NCBI RefSeq assembly: GCF_009176545.1
Contig: NZ_VTOJ01000001.1
Location: 1,178,001-1,242,000 of the forward strand
Direction: 5' to 3'
From: Salinigranum salinum
Lineage (GTDB): Archaea; Halobacteriota; Halobacteria; Halobacteriales; Haloferacaceae
DNA length: 64,000 nt
Below, one piece after another: positions 1 to 9,314 of this stretch. How positions within the stretch are numbered: the first letter of the stretch is position 1; the number at the start of each line of letters is the position of its first letter. Made by a program: the position numbers and the translations under genes. A model generated the notes under the pieces. That model saw nothing but the letters and a program-made list of their open reading frames with translations. It was not told where the DNA came from and ran no database searches.

Positions 1-176
1 GAGCGACGGGGCCGTCCGCATCCTGACACGACGGTCGCGCGCAACTACTCCCGTCGGGTCGATCGCGCGCAGTCGTGTGGTCACGGGAATCGATGCCGTG
101 CACCCGCGACGACACTTCAGTAACTTAAAGAGCCGCTCGCAACACGTCCCGGTGTGTCTCGAATGGGTGGTCGGGT

Positions 177-1781
177 GTGAAGCTCCGCGTCGACTACCGG
201 GCGAGTCTCAGCCTCGTCGGGAGCGTCCTGAAGTACCTCTCCGTTCCGCTCGTCATCCCGCTCGTGACGGCGCTCGTCTACGACGAGACGATCCTCCCGT
301 TCGTCGTGACAATCGCCCTGACGATCGTCGTCGGGGTGGGGCTAGAGCGGCTCAAACCCGACCCAGACATCCTCGCCCGCGAGGGGTTCCTGATGGTCGG
401 GATGACGTGGCTCGCCGTCAGCCTCGTCGGGAGCGTCCCGTATCTCGTCGAGGCCTACGGTGTCCCGTTTGTGGCACCGCCGGTCCACCCCACGTCGACG
501 CTCGCGAACCCCGCCAACGCCCTGTTCGAGTCGATGTCCGGCTTCACCACCACGGGGGCGACCGTCCTCGGCGACATCTCCTACGACACCCACACTCGCG
601 GGATCATGATGTGGCGACAGCTCACGCAGTGGCTCGGCGGGATGGGGATCGTCGTCCTCGCGGTCGCCATCTTACCGGAGCTCTCCGTGGGTGGCGCACA
701 GCTGATGGACGCCGAGGCACCCGGACCGGGCATCGAGAAACTCAGTCCCCGTATCGCCGAGACCGCCCGCGCGCTCTGGGGCGCGTACCTCGGGTTCACC
801 GTGCTCGAGATCGGGCTGCTGTACGGCCTGCACGTCGGCGGGCTCGCGCCGAACATGGACGCGTACAACGCCATCGCCCACGGGCTCACGACGATGCCCA
901 CGGGGGGGTTCTCGCCCGAAGCGCGGAGCATCGAGGCCTTCTCGGCGGCCGTCCAGTGGGTGATCATCCCCTTCATGATCGCCGCCGGGACGAACTTCGC
1001 GCTGTTCTGGCACGTGCTCACGGGCGACCCGCGCCGACTCGTCCGCGACGCGGAGTTCCGGTTTTACACTGGCGCGCTGGCCGTCGTCACCGCCATCGGC
1101 GCCGGCCTCCTGTTCACGGGCGTGGGTTTCGTCGACGTCGTCCCGGCCGGCGAGACGTACGACGCGAGCTACCTTGAGACGTTCCGCGGTGCAGTCGTCG
1201 GCTCCGTCGAGCCGTCGGTCCGTCACGCGGCGTTCCAGGCCGTCTCGATCGTGACGACCACGGGGTATGCGAGCATGGATTTCAACGCGTGGTCCGCACC
1301 CGCACAGTACGTGTTGCTGTTCGCGATGTTCATCGGCGGCTCCGCCGGCTCCACGGGCGGGAGCGTCAAGATCGTCCGGTGGTACGTGATCGTGAAGTCG
1401 CTCCGGCGGGAGCTGTTCACGACGGCCCACCCCGACGCGGTCCGCCCGGTCAGACTCGGGGGACGCACCCTCGACGAGCGGGCCATCCGGGGCATCTACG
1501 CGTTCACGCTCCTCTATTTCGTTCTCTTCTTCGTGGCTACCATCGCCCTCTTCGTCGACGCGGTACGCGTCGGCCAGTCGCTGTCCGTCCTCGAGGCGAT
1601 GAGTGCGGTCGCGGCGACGCTCGGCAACGTCGGTCCGGGCTTCGGCACCGTCGGGCCGATGGGGTCGTACCTCGCCTTCTCGGACCTCGGCAAGCTGTTC
1701 ATGACCGTCCTGATGTGGGCCGGTCGGCTCGAGATCATCCCGGTGCTCGTGCTGTTCACGCCGGAGTACTGGCAGCGGTGA
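177..1781 (+). CDS. trkH: TrkH family potassium uptake protein
   Basis: Membrane subunit of a Trk/Ktr-type K+ uptake system. The 534-residue length fits the family. The hydrophobic protein carries the four pore loops expected of TrkH: SGFTTTGATV near residue 121, LTTMPTGGFSP near 240, TTTGYASMDF near 362 and TLGNVGPGFG near 482. The conserved glycines in these loops form the K+ filter in the family. Translation starts at GTG. A TATA-like cttaaag lies at 124-130, about 50 bases upstream. K+ accumulation is central to the salt-in strategy of haloarchaea. A TrkA-like partner is encoded at 6607, although two other transporters lie between them. Assignment is firm; the ion preference (K+ versus Na+/K+) is inferred. 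Confidence 0.95.
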   Translation: MKLRVDYRASLSLVGSVLKYLSVPLVIPLVTALVYDETILPFVVTIALTIVVGVGLERLKPDPDILAREGFLMVGMTWLAVSLVGSVPYLVEAYGVPFVAPPVHPTSTLANPANALFESMSGFTTTGATVLGDISYDTHTRGIMMWRQLTQWLGGMGIVVLAVAILPELSVGGAQLMDAEAPGPGIEKLSPRIAETARALWGAYLGFTVLEIGLLYGLHVGGLAPNMDAYNAIAHGLTTMPTGGFSPEARSIEAFSAAVQWVIIPFMIAAGTNFALFWHVLTGDPRRLVRDAEFRFYTGALAVVTAIGAGLLFTGVGFVDVVPAGETYDASYLETFRGAVVGSVEPSVRHAAFQAVSIVTTTGYASMDFNAWSAPAQYVLLFAMFIGGSAGSTGGSVKIVRWYVIVKSLRRELFTTAHPDAVRPVRLGGRTLDERAIRGIYAFTLLYFVLFFVATIALFVDAVRVGQSLSVLEAMSAVAATLGNVGPGFGTVGPMGSYLAFSDLGKLFMTVLMWAGRLEIIPVLVLFTPEYWQR

Positions 1782-1829
1782 CCCTCGACCGCGAGCGACG
1801 GGGATCCGGCCGCTCGTCCGTTCCGTCGG

Positions 1830-2225
1830 TCACCGACGCAGCACGGTCAGGTCGACGCGGTCGAGGAGGCGGCCGGCGGCCACGAGGACGACTCCGACGG
1901 CCGCGAGCGTCACCGCGGTCGCCGGAGTCGTGAGCACGCCGAGCCACGACAGCGCCGCGACGACGAGGAAGCCGACGCCGACGCCCGCCAGCGCGCGCGG
2001 GAGTCGAGACCGTCGGTCGGGGTTCTCCGCCGCGTCGAACCGTTCGTCGAGACGCGTCCGGGGGACGGATTCGACTGCGCCCCCGTGGACGCGCTCGCCG
2101 TCCTCGTCGGCCACCCGAAGGAGCGTCACTGCGCCGTCGTCGAGGCCGACGACGCGGTAGACGCCCGGGTCGGCGGTCCCGTTCTTCGGCCGGTAATGTT
2201 CGTAGGGGGCTGGCCGCTGTCCCAT
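1830..2225 (-). CDS. Small haloarchaeal membrane protein, function unknown
   Basis: A 131-residue protein convergent with trkH. The N-terminal ~70 residues are soluble and acidic (GVYRVVGLDDGAVTLLRVAD, then VPRTRLDERFDAAENPD) and look like a small beta-rich domain. Two hydrophobic helices follow at about residues 75-95 and 100-120. G/C-rich third positions and a plausible ATG support real coding. I do not recognise a named family. Topology suggests a cytoplasmic N-terminal domain anchored by a helical hairpin. Confidence 0.65.
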   Translation of the reverse strand: MGQRPAPYEHYRPKNGTADPGVYRVVGLDDGAVTLLRVADEDGERVHGGAVESVPRTRLDERFDAAENPDRRSRLPRALAGVGVGFLVVAALSWLGVLTTPATAVTLAAVGVVLVAAGRLLDRVDLTVLRR

Positions 2226-2414
2226 ACCCTCGACCAGCGGTCGAGCTACCTAAACGCTCGGGGTGGGTGCGACCCGTACGCAGGCTCGTCGGTCGTCGGT
2301 CGTCGGGAGCACGCCCCGGTGACGGACTTCGAAGTCACAAAACGTTTAACACGACAGACGGACTGCACGATACGTTCCCGCGATCTCCCACGCGGGACGG
2401 TCCCCCTCCAACAC

Positions 2415-2849
2415 ATGTCGTCACGATACGCCACCGCCGACTCCTCCACGATCGGTATCGCCTGGGCCGCCCTCGTCGCGTACTCGCTCGTCGTCTGCGC
2501 CCTCCACTTCGGCGGCCTCGAATACGAGATATACACCGCAATCTGGTGGTGGGATCTGCTGACCCACTCGCTGTCGGGGTTCGGTGTCGCCGCCTGGCTC
2601 TGCTTCGTCCGGTTCACGCCGTTCGAGCCGACCCACCTCATCGCCCTCCCCCTCGCCGTGGTCGCCATCGGTGCCGGGTTCGAGGTGTACGAGTACCTCT
2701 TCAAGGACTTCTACGTCGAGTGGACGCTCGCCTTCTACGCCGTCGACACGGTCCTCGACCTGATCCTCGACGGTGTCGGCGCGCTCGTCTTCGCGCTCTG
2801 GTACGCGGGTCGGCGAAGGGACGACGTGACCGGCGCCACACAGTCGTAG
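2415..2849 (+). CDS. Multi-pass membrane protein, function unknown
   Basis: A 144-residue hydrophobic protein with about four predicted membrane helices. Polar residues sit inside or at the ends of helices (WWWDLLTHSLSGFG, GFEVYEYLFKDF, AVDTVLDLILDGVG). The repeated acidic/His residues in the WDLLTHSLSG and DTVLDLILDGVG segments resemble the DUF2238/YjdF-like pattern of small membrane proteins with conserved D/H residues; this relationship is only suggested. The ATG at 2415 was chosen because the upstream in-frame part has non-coding character and the protein begins well there. A TATA-like gtttaa lies at 2344-2349. Confidence 0.7.
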   Translation: MSSRYATADSSTIGIAWAALVAYSLVVCALHFGGLEYEIYTAIWWWDLLTHSLSGFGVAAWLCFVRFTPFEPTHLIALPLAVVAIGAGFEVYEYLFKDFYVEWTLAFYAVDTVLDLILDGVGALVFALWYAGRRRDDVTGATQS

Positions 2850-3004
2850 AGCGCTGACCAGTCCCCGTCGGTCCCGACGGTCGGGTCGCGGTCAGAAGCC
2901 TCACCGTGGTGTCCGTCCCGACCGGTGGCGGTTCTCGGGCGGACAGACGCTCGTACTGGCGTCTCTTGGAACCGTGCCTCTTCGCCGAACGCGGTGGTAG
3001 AAAG

Positions 3005-3012
3005 GATAATAT
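3005..3012 (+). promoter_or_regulatory. TATA-like box for the SLC13-type permease
   Basis: The A/T-rich gataatat lies about 30 bases before the start codon at 3038 in otherwise G/C-rich DNA. This spacing is typical of a leaderless haloarchaeal transcript. Confidence 0.5.
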
Positions 3013-3037
3013 CAGTTCCGAGCACTGTAGTGTGTGA

Positions 3038-4879
3038 ATGGTTACCGTAACCCTCGGGATGGCGATCGTCTTCGCCCTCATCGGCGGGGCGCTGGTCCTG
3101 TTCGTCTCCGAAGCGCTCCCGGCGGACGTCACGGCGATCGCCGTGCTGGTCGCCCTGGCTCTACTCGAGCCGTGGACCGGCGTGTCGGCGAGAATGGCCA
3201 TCGCCGGCTTCGCCAGTTCGGCGACAGTGACGATCCTCGCGATGTACATCCTCTCGGAGGGGGTCCAGCGAACCGGGGTGGTCGATCGGCTGGGGGTCAC
3301 GCTGGCGAGAGTGACGAAGGGCGACGAGCGTCGGCTGCTGGCCGCCACGGTGGGTTCGACCGGCGTGGCCGCCGGCATCATCAACAACACGCCCGTCGTC
3401 GCCGTCTTCATCCCGATGATCACGGGCCTGGCCGAGCGGGCCGGTCTCTCGCCGTCGAAGCTCCTCCTGCCACTGTCCTACGCCGCGATGCTCGGGGGCA
3501 CGCTGACGCTCATCGGCACGGCCACGAACCTGCTGGCGAGTGACCTCTCTCGGCAGTTGCTCGACCATCCCATCGGCATGTTCGAGTTCACCCCGCTTGG
3601 CATACTCGTCCTGTTGGCCGGGATCGCGTATCTCCTCACGGTCGGTCGCCGGCTGACGCCCGCTCGGATCCCGCCCGAATCCGACTTCACGGCCGAGTTC
3701 GAACTCGATCGCTACCTCTCTCGGGTCCAGCTCCGGGAGGACTCACCGCTGGCCGGGTTGCCGATCGCCCGGGCTCACGAACGGTTCGACGAGGACGAGG
3801 CCGACCTCGACATCCTCCAGGTCGAGCGCGACGGCGAGACGTACCTCGCAGGCTGGAGTGACCACGTCCTCGAACCCGGTGACGTGCTGGTCGTTCGTTC
3901 CACGCTTCAGGCCCTCAACCGGATAACCGAGGCGATAGGTGTCCGTCAGCTCCCCCACGAGGACGTCGACGAAACCGACCTTCTGGGCGACGTCGGAACG
4001 CTCGTCGAGGCCGTCGTTCTCCCGGATTCGGGACTGGTCGGCGAGACGGCGGACGAGGCCGGGCTCGACCGGGCCCTGGCCACGACAGTCCTCGCGGTCC
4101 GCCGCGGACCGGACACGATCCGGACCGACCTCGACGAGTTCGTGTTCAAGGCCGGCGACACGCTCTTGCTCCAGACGACCGAGCCGGCCGTTCAGTTCCT
4201 CACCGAAGAGGGGGACCTGCTCGTAAGCGAGCACTCGGAGAGCGAACTCCCCCAGCCCGACGTGGATGATGAGGACCTGGCGCCACTCAGTCCGAAGACC
4301 CCCTACGCCCTGGCGATCATGGCCGGCGTCATCGGGCTTGCGGCGCTGGGATGGGTGCCGATCGTCATCGCCGCCCTCGGCGGTGTCGTCGCGATGATCG
4401 CCACCGGTTGTCTCAGTTCCTCGGACGCCTACGACGCCGTGTCGTGGAACGTCATCTTCCTCTTGGCGGGCATCCTCCCGCTAGGGATCGCGATGCAACA
4501 GACCGGCGGCGATGCGCTCGTGTCCTCGGCTCTCGTCGGCGCGGCGGACGTCTTGCCGGTGCTGGGACTCCTCGCGCTGTTCTACCTGCTGACGGCGGTG
4601 TTGGCGAGCGCGATCACCCCGGTTGCGACCGTCGTGCTGATGATCCCGGTGGCAGTCGATACCGCGACGCGCATCGGCGCCGACGGCTTCGCCTTCCTGC
4701 TCGCCGTGACCTTCGCGGCCTCGGGCGCGTTCATGACGCCGATCGGATACCAGACCAACCTCATGGTGTACGGTCCCGGTGGGTACACGTTCACCGACTA
4801 CTTCCGCGTCGGTGCGCCGCTGCAGCTCGTTCTGACCGTGGTCGTCACCCTGGGAATCGCGGTCCTCTTTGGCGTCTGA
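3038..4879 (+). CDS. SLC13 family permease with two internal TrkA-C domains
   Basis: A 613-residue divalent anion:Na+ symporter-type permease. Two hydrophobic halves (about residues 5-205 and 425-613) flank a soluble middle of about 220 residues. The first half contains the family hairpin IINNTPVVAVFIPM and a GTATNLLASD motif; the second half contains the matching SAITPVATVVLMIP and GYQTNLMVYGPGGY. The middle holds two RCK-C/TrkA-C modules (about 215-290 and 315-400), each ending in the typical LEPGDVLVV / FKAGDTLLL turn. TrkA-C modules bind small ligands and could gate transport. Substrate (sulfate, dicarboxylate, phosphate or other) cannot be told from the sequence. Confidence 0.9.
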   Translation: MVTVTLGMAIVFALIGGALVLFVSEALPADVTAIAVLVALALLEPWTGVSARMAIAGFASSATVTILAMYILSEGVQRTGVVDRLGVTLARVTKGDERRLLAATVGSTGVAAGIINNTPVVAVFIPMITGLAERAGLSPSKLLLPLSYAAMLGGTLTLIGTATNLLASDLSRQLLDHPIGMFEFTPLGILVLLAGIAYLLTVGRRLTPARIPPESDFTAEFELDRYLSRVQLREDSPLAGLPIARAHERFDEDEADLDILQVERDGETYLAGWSDHVLEPGDVLVVRSTLQALNRITEAIGVRQLPHEDVDETDLLGDVGTLVEAVVLPDSGLVGETADEAGLDRALATTVLAVRRGPDTIRTDLDEFVFKAGDTLLLQTTEPAVQFLTEEGDLLVSEHSESELPQPDVDDEDLAPLSPKTPYALAIMAGVIGLAALGWVPIVIAALGGVVAMIATGCLSSSDAYDAVSWNVIFLLAGILPLGIAMQQTGGDALVSSALVGAADVLPVLGLLALFYLLTAVLASAITPVATVVLMIPVAVDTATRIGADGFAFLLAVTFAASGAFMTPIGYQTNLMVYGPGGYTFTDYFRVGAPLQLVLTVVVTLGIAVLFGV

Positions 4880-5196
4880 CAGCGACGGTCGCGAGGGCAG
4901 CTGACGTCTCCGCCGTCGCCCGAGCCACCCGAACCACCCGCCCGGGAGACGGTGTGACGAGGAGAGCGAGGCGTGTCGGACCGAGAGAGCTCGTCGAATC
5001 GAGAACGCCACGCCGACGAGCGCTCCGAGCATGCGCTCGCACGAACGCCGCACTCCGCGGACGATCCGCGACAAGAGCGCCCTCTGGTGTCCAGCACAGG
5101 GGAGTCCGGTCGACCGGGATTTTATATCGGACGATGCAGACGTCCCATGCGCATGTCCTCGGTGGATCTGCAGCGGGGGCGACAGGGGTCGGATAG
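4880..5196. other. Intergenic region
   Basis: A 317-base stretch between two same-strand transporter genes. I see no convincing gene on either strand. The only clear signal is the TATA-like box at 5120-5128. Confidence 0.5.
5120..5128 (+). promoter_or_regulatory. TATA-like box for the APC permease operon
   Basis: ttttatatc stands out from the G/C-rich surroundings about 75 bases before the start at 5197. It predicts a transcript with a leader of roughly 45-50 nucleotides, unlike the leaderless pattern of many neighbours. Confidence 0.5.
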
Positions 5197-6591
5197 ATGA
5201 GCCACTCGGGTGGACGGGAACCGACCGCGAGCCTGAGCCTCCTCGACGCGACGATGGTCGGCATCGGCGCGATGATCGGCGCGGGGATCTTCGTGCTCAC
5301 GGGGCTCGCCGTGGATATCTCGGGGCCGGCGGCACTCCTCGCGTTCGCACTCAACGGCGGCGTGACGACGTTCACGGCGCTGTCGTACGCGGAACTCGCC
5401 GCCGCGATCCCCCGAAACGGTGGGGGGTACGCCTACGTCCGCGAGGTGTTCTCCGCACCGGTGTCGTTCGTCATGGGGTGGACACGGTGGTTCACCTACA
5501 TGATCGCCGGATCGCTGTACGCGCTCGGCTTCGCGTCGAACTTCGTCGAGTGGGGCCACCTGTACGGGATCGACCTGCCCGGCCCCGCCGTCGGGTACGC
5601 CCTCTTGGCGGTGGCGGCGCTGGTGACGCTGAACGCGCTCTCGACCGAGGCCTCGGGCAAGGGCGAGACGGTGATCACCATCGTGAAGATCGCCATCCTC
5701 GGCGTCTTCGTGGCGTTCGGTCTCACCGCCGCGCGCACCGGCGAGTTCGAGCCGCTGTTCTCGAAGGGGGCACTCTCGGTGCTCCCGGCGATGGGGCTGA
5801 CGTTCATCGCCTTCCAGGGGTACGACCTCATCGCCACCGTCACTGAGGAGGTCGAGAACCCGCGGGTGAACATCCCCCGGGCGATCCTGCTGTCGGTCGT
5901 CGTGACCGTCGTGGTCTACCTGCTGGTGGTGTTCGTCGCTATCGGCACCCTCGGCGCGGAGGCGCTCGGCGGGGCGGGCGAGACGGCCATCGCGCAGGCC
6001 GCGGAGGGGTTCATGCCGACCTTCCCGGTGCTCGGGACCGGCGCGTCGCTCATCGCCTTCGGTGCCGTCTTCTCGACCATCTCGGCGCTGAACGCCGTCG
6101 TCATCGGCTCCTCGCGCGTGGCGTTCGCGATGGGCCGCGAGGGACAGCTTCCAGCCAGGCTCGGCCGTTTCCACCACCGCTACGGGACACCCCTGACGGC
6201 CATCGCCGCGAGCGCCGTGTTGATGCTCGTCGCCGTCGTCGTCGTCCCCATTCGGATCGTCGGCAACCTCGCGAGCCTCTTCTCGCTTCTGGGGTTCATC
6301 ATCGTCAACGTCGCGCTCATCCGTCTGCGCTCGCAGCAGCCCGACCTCCAGCGTCCCTTCGAGGTTCCGCTCTACCCGTTGCCCCCCATCCTCGGCATCG
6401 TCTGTAACCTCCTGCTCGGGCTGTTCATCGACCCGTTCACCTGGGGGCTCGCGATCGCCTGGTTGGCGTTCGGCGGCGTCGTCTACTTGGTCTGGTCGCG
6501 ACGGCGGGAGACGCCGCGCGACGAGGCGGCCGAGGTGACGGAGATCCAGGCGCCCGAGCCGATCGCCTCGGCCGAGGAGGGCGACGACTAA
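5197..6591 (+). CDS. APC family amino-acid permease
   Basis: A 464-residue polytopic amino acid/polyamine/organocation transporter. It opens with the family signature for helix 1, MVGIGAMIGAGIFVLTGLA (about residues 22-40), whose unwound GAMIGAG segment binds substrate in the family. About twelve membrane helices follow, then an acidic cytoplasmic tail. The TrkA-like gene starts 15 bases after the stop, so the two are probably co-transcribed. In haloarchaea such permeases often carry or neighbour RCK/USP regulatory domains, so the TrkA-like protein may regulate this transporter as well as TrkH. The amino-acid specificity is unknown. Confidence 0.92.
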   Translation: MSHSGGREPTASLSLLDATMVGIGAMIGAGIFVLTGLAVDISGPAALLAFALNGGVTTFTALSYAELAAAIPRNGGGYAYVREVFSAPVSFVMGWTRWFTYMIAGSLYALGFASNFVEWGHLYGIDLPGPAVGYALLAVAALVTLNALSTEASGKGETVITIVKIAILGVFVAFGLTAARTGEFEPLFSKGALSVLPAMGLTFIAFQGYDLIATVTEEVENPRVNIPRAILLSVVVTVVVYLLVVFVAIGTLGAEALGGAGETAIAQAAEGFMPTFPVLGTGASLIAFGAVFSTISALNAVVIGSSRVAFAMGREGQLPARLGRFHHRYGTPLTAIAASAVLMLVAVVVVPIRIVGNLASLFSLLGFIIVNVALIRLRSQQPDLQRPFEVPLYPLPPILGIVCNLLLGLFIDPFTWGLAIAWLAFGGVVYLVWSRRRETPRDEAAEVTEIQAPEPIASAEEGDD

Positions 6592-6606
6592 TCCACACGA
6601 CAACTC

Positions 6607-7293
6607 ATGAGCAACTCACCAGTCCGTGACGACCCGACCGAAGCACAGGACCTCCGCGTCGTGATCGCTGGCGGCGGCCAGATGGGGATCAGGACGGCCG
6701 AACTCCTCGCCGACCGCGGCCACGACGTGGTCATCGTCGAGGAGGACCCCAAGCGCTGCGAGGAACTCACGGACGCGTACCTCGCGACGATCATCGAGGG
6801 CGACGCCTCGCGGCCGGAGACGCTCCGGCAGACACAGCCGAACCGGAGCGACGTCGTCGCCGCGCTCACGAACGACGAGACGGCGAACTTCGCCACCTGC
6901 ATGGCCGCCCAGCGCATGGCCCCACAGGTGCGAACCGTGATGCGGGTCGACGGCACACCGGACGAACTGTACGAGGAGTACGTCGACGGGCTCGTCTTCC
7001 CCGAACGTCTCGGCGCGCGGGCCGCCACGAACGAGATCGCCGGCAGCGGCGTCCGGACCATCGAGGACGTCGCCGGCAACGTCGAGATCGTCGAGGTCGA
7101 GATCACGGAGGAAGCGCCCGTCGCCGGGAAACGACTCGACGAGGTTCGACTCCCCCGGGGGAGCCTCATCATCGTCGACTACCGGGGCGACCGGATCGGC
7201 GGCCCCGACACGGTGCTCGAGGTGGGGAACCGATACGTCGTCGCCGTCGAGTCGGAGGTGGCAGACGAGGTGATGAACCTCATGCGGGGGTAG
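6607..7293 (+). CDS. TrkA-type NAD-binding (RCK) regulatory protein
   Basis: A 228-residue soluble protein with an RCK-N Rossmann domain (about 15-135) and an RCK-C/TrkA-C domain (about 145-225). The nucleotide-binding glycine motif is VIAGGGQMGIRTAELL. It is followed by an acidic strand end, VIVEEDPKRCEELTD, that would contact the ribose. TrkA proteins assemble as rings on TrkH-type channels and gate them in response to NAD(H) or ATP/ADP. It directly follows the APC permease (15-base gap) and lies about 5 kb from trkH, so the cognate membrane partner is uncertain. Confidence 0.9.
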   Translation: MSNSPVRDDPTEAQDLRVVIAGGGQMGIRTAELLADRGHDVVIVEEDPKRCEELTDAYLATIIEGDASRPETLRQTQPNRSDVVAALTNDETANFATCMAAQRMAPQVRTVMRVDGTPDELYEEYVDGLVFPERLGARAATNEIAGSGVRTIEDVAGNVEIVEVEITEEAPVAGKRLDEVRLPRGSLIIVDYRGDRIGGPDTVLEVGNRYVVAVESEVADEVMNLMRG

Positions 7294-7373
7294 CGCGGTC
7301 GTCGTCTCCCGTCGATTCTCGTGGTCGGGGAAGCATCGGTCGGATTGAGGACGTTGTGCCGCCAAGTAGCTGT

Positions 7374-7550
7374 ATGACCCCGTGGGATCGACACGAAACG
7401 CATGCCCTCGTCGACGCGCTGCTCGACTCCAACCGGATCGACGCCGAGACCGCAGCGCGAGCGCACGAATTCGTCGACGGCGGCCACCCCTCCCGCGCCC
7501 TCACACTGGTTCGACTGGCGATCTCTCCGGTACTCGTGCTCCCCCTTTGA
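7374..7550 (+). CDS. Small hypothetical protein
   Basis: A possible 58-residue protein: an acidic helical N-terminus (THALVDALLDSNRIDAETAA) and a hydrophobic C-terminal end (LTLVRLAISPVLVLPL). G/C-rich third positions support coding. No family recognised. It could be a small membrane-associated protein or a remnant of a larger gene. The start at 7374 gives a protein without the unlikely upstream extension. Confidence 0.4.
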   Translation: MTPWDRHETHALVDALLDSNRIDAETAARAHEFVDGGHPSRALTLVRLAISPVLVLPL

Positions 7551-7599
7551 ACGGGTCCTGACGTCGGAGCGTCGGTGCCGACCCCGTCTGCGACACGCC

Positions 7600-8616
7600 T
7601 CAATCGTCCGTCGTGACGACGAGTTTGCCGACGCTCTCGCGCGCCTGCATCGCCGCGAACGCCGCACCGGTCTCTTCCAGCGGGTACGTCGCGTCGATCA
7701 CGGGAGAGAACTCGCCACTCGCGACCAGACCGACCAGCCGTTCGAGGTCGCGCTGGGTCCCCATCGTACTCCCCTCGACGCGCTTGTGCCCGAGGAACAG
7801 GTCCGGTACGTCGATCTCGGAGACGGAGCCGGCGGTCCGTCCACAGACCAGCATCCGTCCGCCGCGGCGCACGACGTCGAGGCCGACCGCGGTGTACGCT
7901 CCGCCGAGGTGGTTGAGCACCACGTCCGGCGTGCCGACCTCCGAGACGGCCGCGCGAATCTCGTCGGGGTCGTCCGATTCGATCGCGTGGTCCAGGCCGA
8001 GTGCCGCGACCCGGTCGAGCTTCGCCGCCGACGAGGACGTCCCGATCGTCCGCGCGCCCATCACGTCGGCGAGCTGGACGCTCGCCACCCCGACGCCGCC
8101 CGTCGCCCCGGGGACGAACACGAGATCGCCGGGACCGACGTCCGCGCGCCGGAGCATGTGGTACGCCGTCATGTACGCGGTCGGCAGGGCAGCCGCCGTC
8201 GTCGCCGTCACCGAGTCGGGCAGCCGAACGAGGCGGTCCGCCGCGACGACTGCGCGTTCGGCGAGTCCCCCGTGGTACAGCGAGAACGCCTCGCACAGGT
8301 TCTCCGGACCGTCGCGACAGAACCGGCAGGTCCCGCAGGTCTCGTTCGGACAGAGGACGACCCGGTCGCCGGGGTCGACGTCTGCCCCGTCGCCGACGGC
8401 GCGGACCACGCCGGCGACGTCGAGGCCGCTGACGAACGGGAGTTCGTCGGCGTCGACCATCGTCGACTCGCCCTCGAGGATCCAGAGGTCGTGGCGGTTG
8501 ATAGCGCAGGCGTCGACGTCGACGACCGCCTCGCCGGGGCCGGGTTCAGGGTCGGGTCGGTCGATCACGCTCACGCCGTCTGGACCGATCAACTCGGTGA
8601 AAGCTGCGGCACGCAT
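7600..8616 (-). CDS. Zinc-dependent medium-chain alcohol dehydrogenase
   Basis: A 338-residue MDR-superfamily oxidoreductase. The structural zinc cluster is visible as CPNETCGTCRFCRDGPENLC near residues 90-110. The nucleotide-binding segment GATGGVGVASVQLA begins near residue 157, and the C-terminal end KLVVTTDD is typical. It probably oxidises an alcohol or reduces a carbonyl/quinone with NAD(P)H in the cytoplasm. The start at 8616 (MRAAAFTELIG) was chosen because it matches the family's N-terminus; the longer in-frame extension is arginine-rich and unlikely to be translated. Substrate unknown. Confidence 0.9.
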   Translation of the reverse strand: MRAAAFTELIGPDGVSVIDRPDPEPGPGEAVVDVDACAINRHDLWILEGESTMVDADELPFVSGLDVAGVVRAVGDGADVDPGDRVVLCPNETCGTCRFCRDGPENLCEAFSLYHGGLAERAVVAADRLVRLPDSVTATTAAALPTAYMTAYHMLRRADVGPGDLVFVPGATGGVGVASVQLADVMGARTIGTSSSAAKLDRVAALGLDHAIESDDPDEIRAAVSEVGTPDVVLNHLGGAYTAVGLDVVRRGGRMLVCGRTAGSVSEIDVPDLFLGHKRVEGSTMGTQRDLERLVGLVASGEFSPVIDATYPLEETGAAFAAMQARESVGKLVVTTDD

Positions 8617-8843
8617 CGGCGGGGGTTCGGGGACGAACGGGAAATCGGTGGTGGTCCTTCGCGGTGACAGGGTCGATACCGCCGCGTGTTCGGGGACGAA
8701 AGTCGCGAGGAGGGTCGCTCGTCGGTGACGTCGTCGTCGCCGTCGAGTGCGACTCCCCCCGTCCGTCCTCCAATCCCTCTGTCCGTTCTCGGGGGCTGAG
8801 AGCACACACCACACTAAACACACACCGCACCGTACGTGAACGT

Positions 8844-9308
8844 ATGACGACAGATCCGTACGGTCCGTGGACGGGCACGCCGATGGACGATCCGGACGTC
8901 GACGCGCTGCTCCGATCGAGCGGGTGGGGCGTCCTCTCGCTCGCGGACGACGACGAGCCGTACAGCGTCCCCATCTCGTTCGGCTACGACGGGGAGGACG
9001 TCTACTTCGCGTTCCTGCGGACGGGCGAGACGAGCCGGAAGTCCGCGTTCGTCGCCGACGGGAAGACGGCGCGGCTCCTCGTGACGGGCGTCAGGGCCCG
9101 CTTCGACTGGCAGTCGGTGGCCGTGACCGGCCCCGTCCAGGCGGTCGATTCGGACGACGACAGGTGGGAGGTGCTGGTCGACGTCCTCGACGAGAACCCG
9201 TGGTTCTCCTCGGCGTTCGTGGACGCCGAGAGCGTCGCGGGCGTCCGGGGATGGCGGCTCGAACCCGACTCGGTTCACGGACTGGAGGTCCGCCCCGGAC
9301 GGGAGTGA
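8844..9308 (+). CDS. Pyridoxamine 5'-phosphate oxidase family (FMN split-barrel) protein
   Basis: A 154-residue protein of the flavin-binding split-barrel superfamily. The recognisable segments are GWGVLSLADDDEPYSVPISFGYDGEDVYF (split here as GVLSLADDDEPYSVPISFG then YDGEDVYF) and SVAVTGPVQAV. Members bind FMN, F420 or heme. Many haloarchaeal paralogues are uncharacterised. It is divergent from the alcohol dehydrogenase gene, with a 227-base intergenic space between the two starts that must hold both promoters. The start at 8844 removes a poorly coding extension. Confidence 0.85.
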   Translation: MTTDPYGPWTGTPMDDPDVDALLRSSGWGVLSLADDDEPYSVPISFGYDGEDVYFAFLRTGETSRKSAFVADGKTARLLVTGVRARFDWQSVAVTGPVQAVDSDDDRWEVLVDVLDENPWFSSAFVDAESVAGVRGWRLEPDSVHGLEVRPGRE

Positions 9309-9314
9309 CACGCC

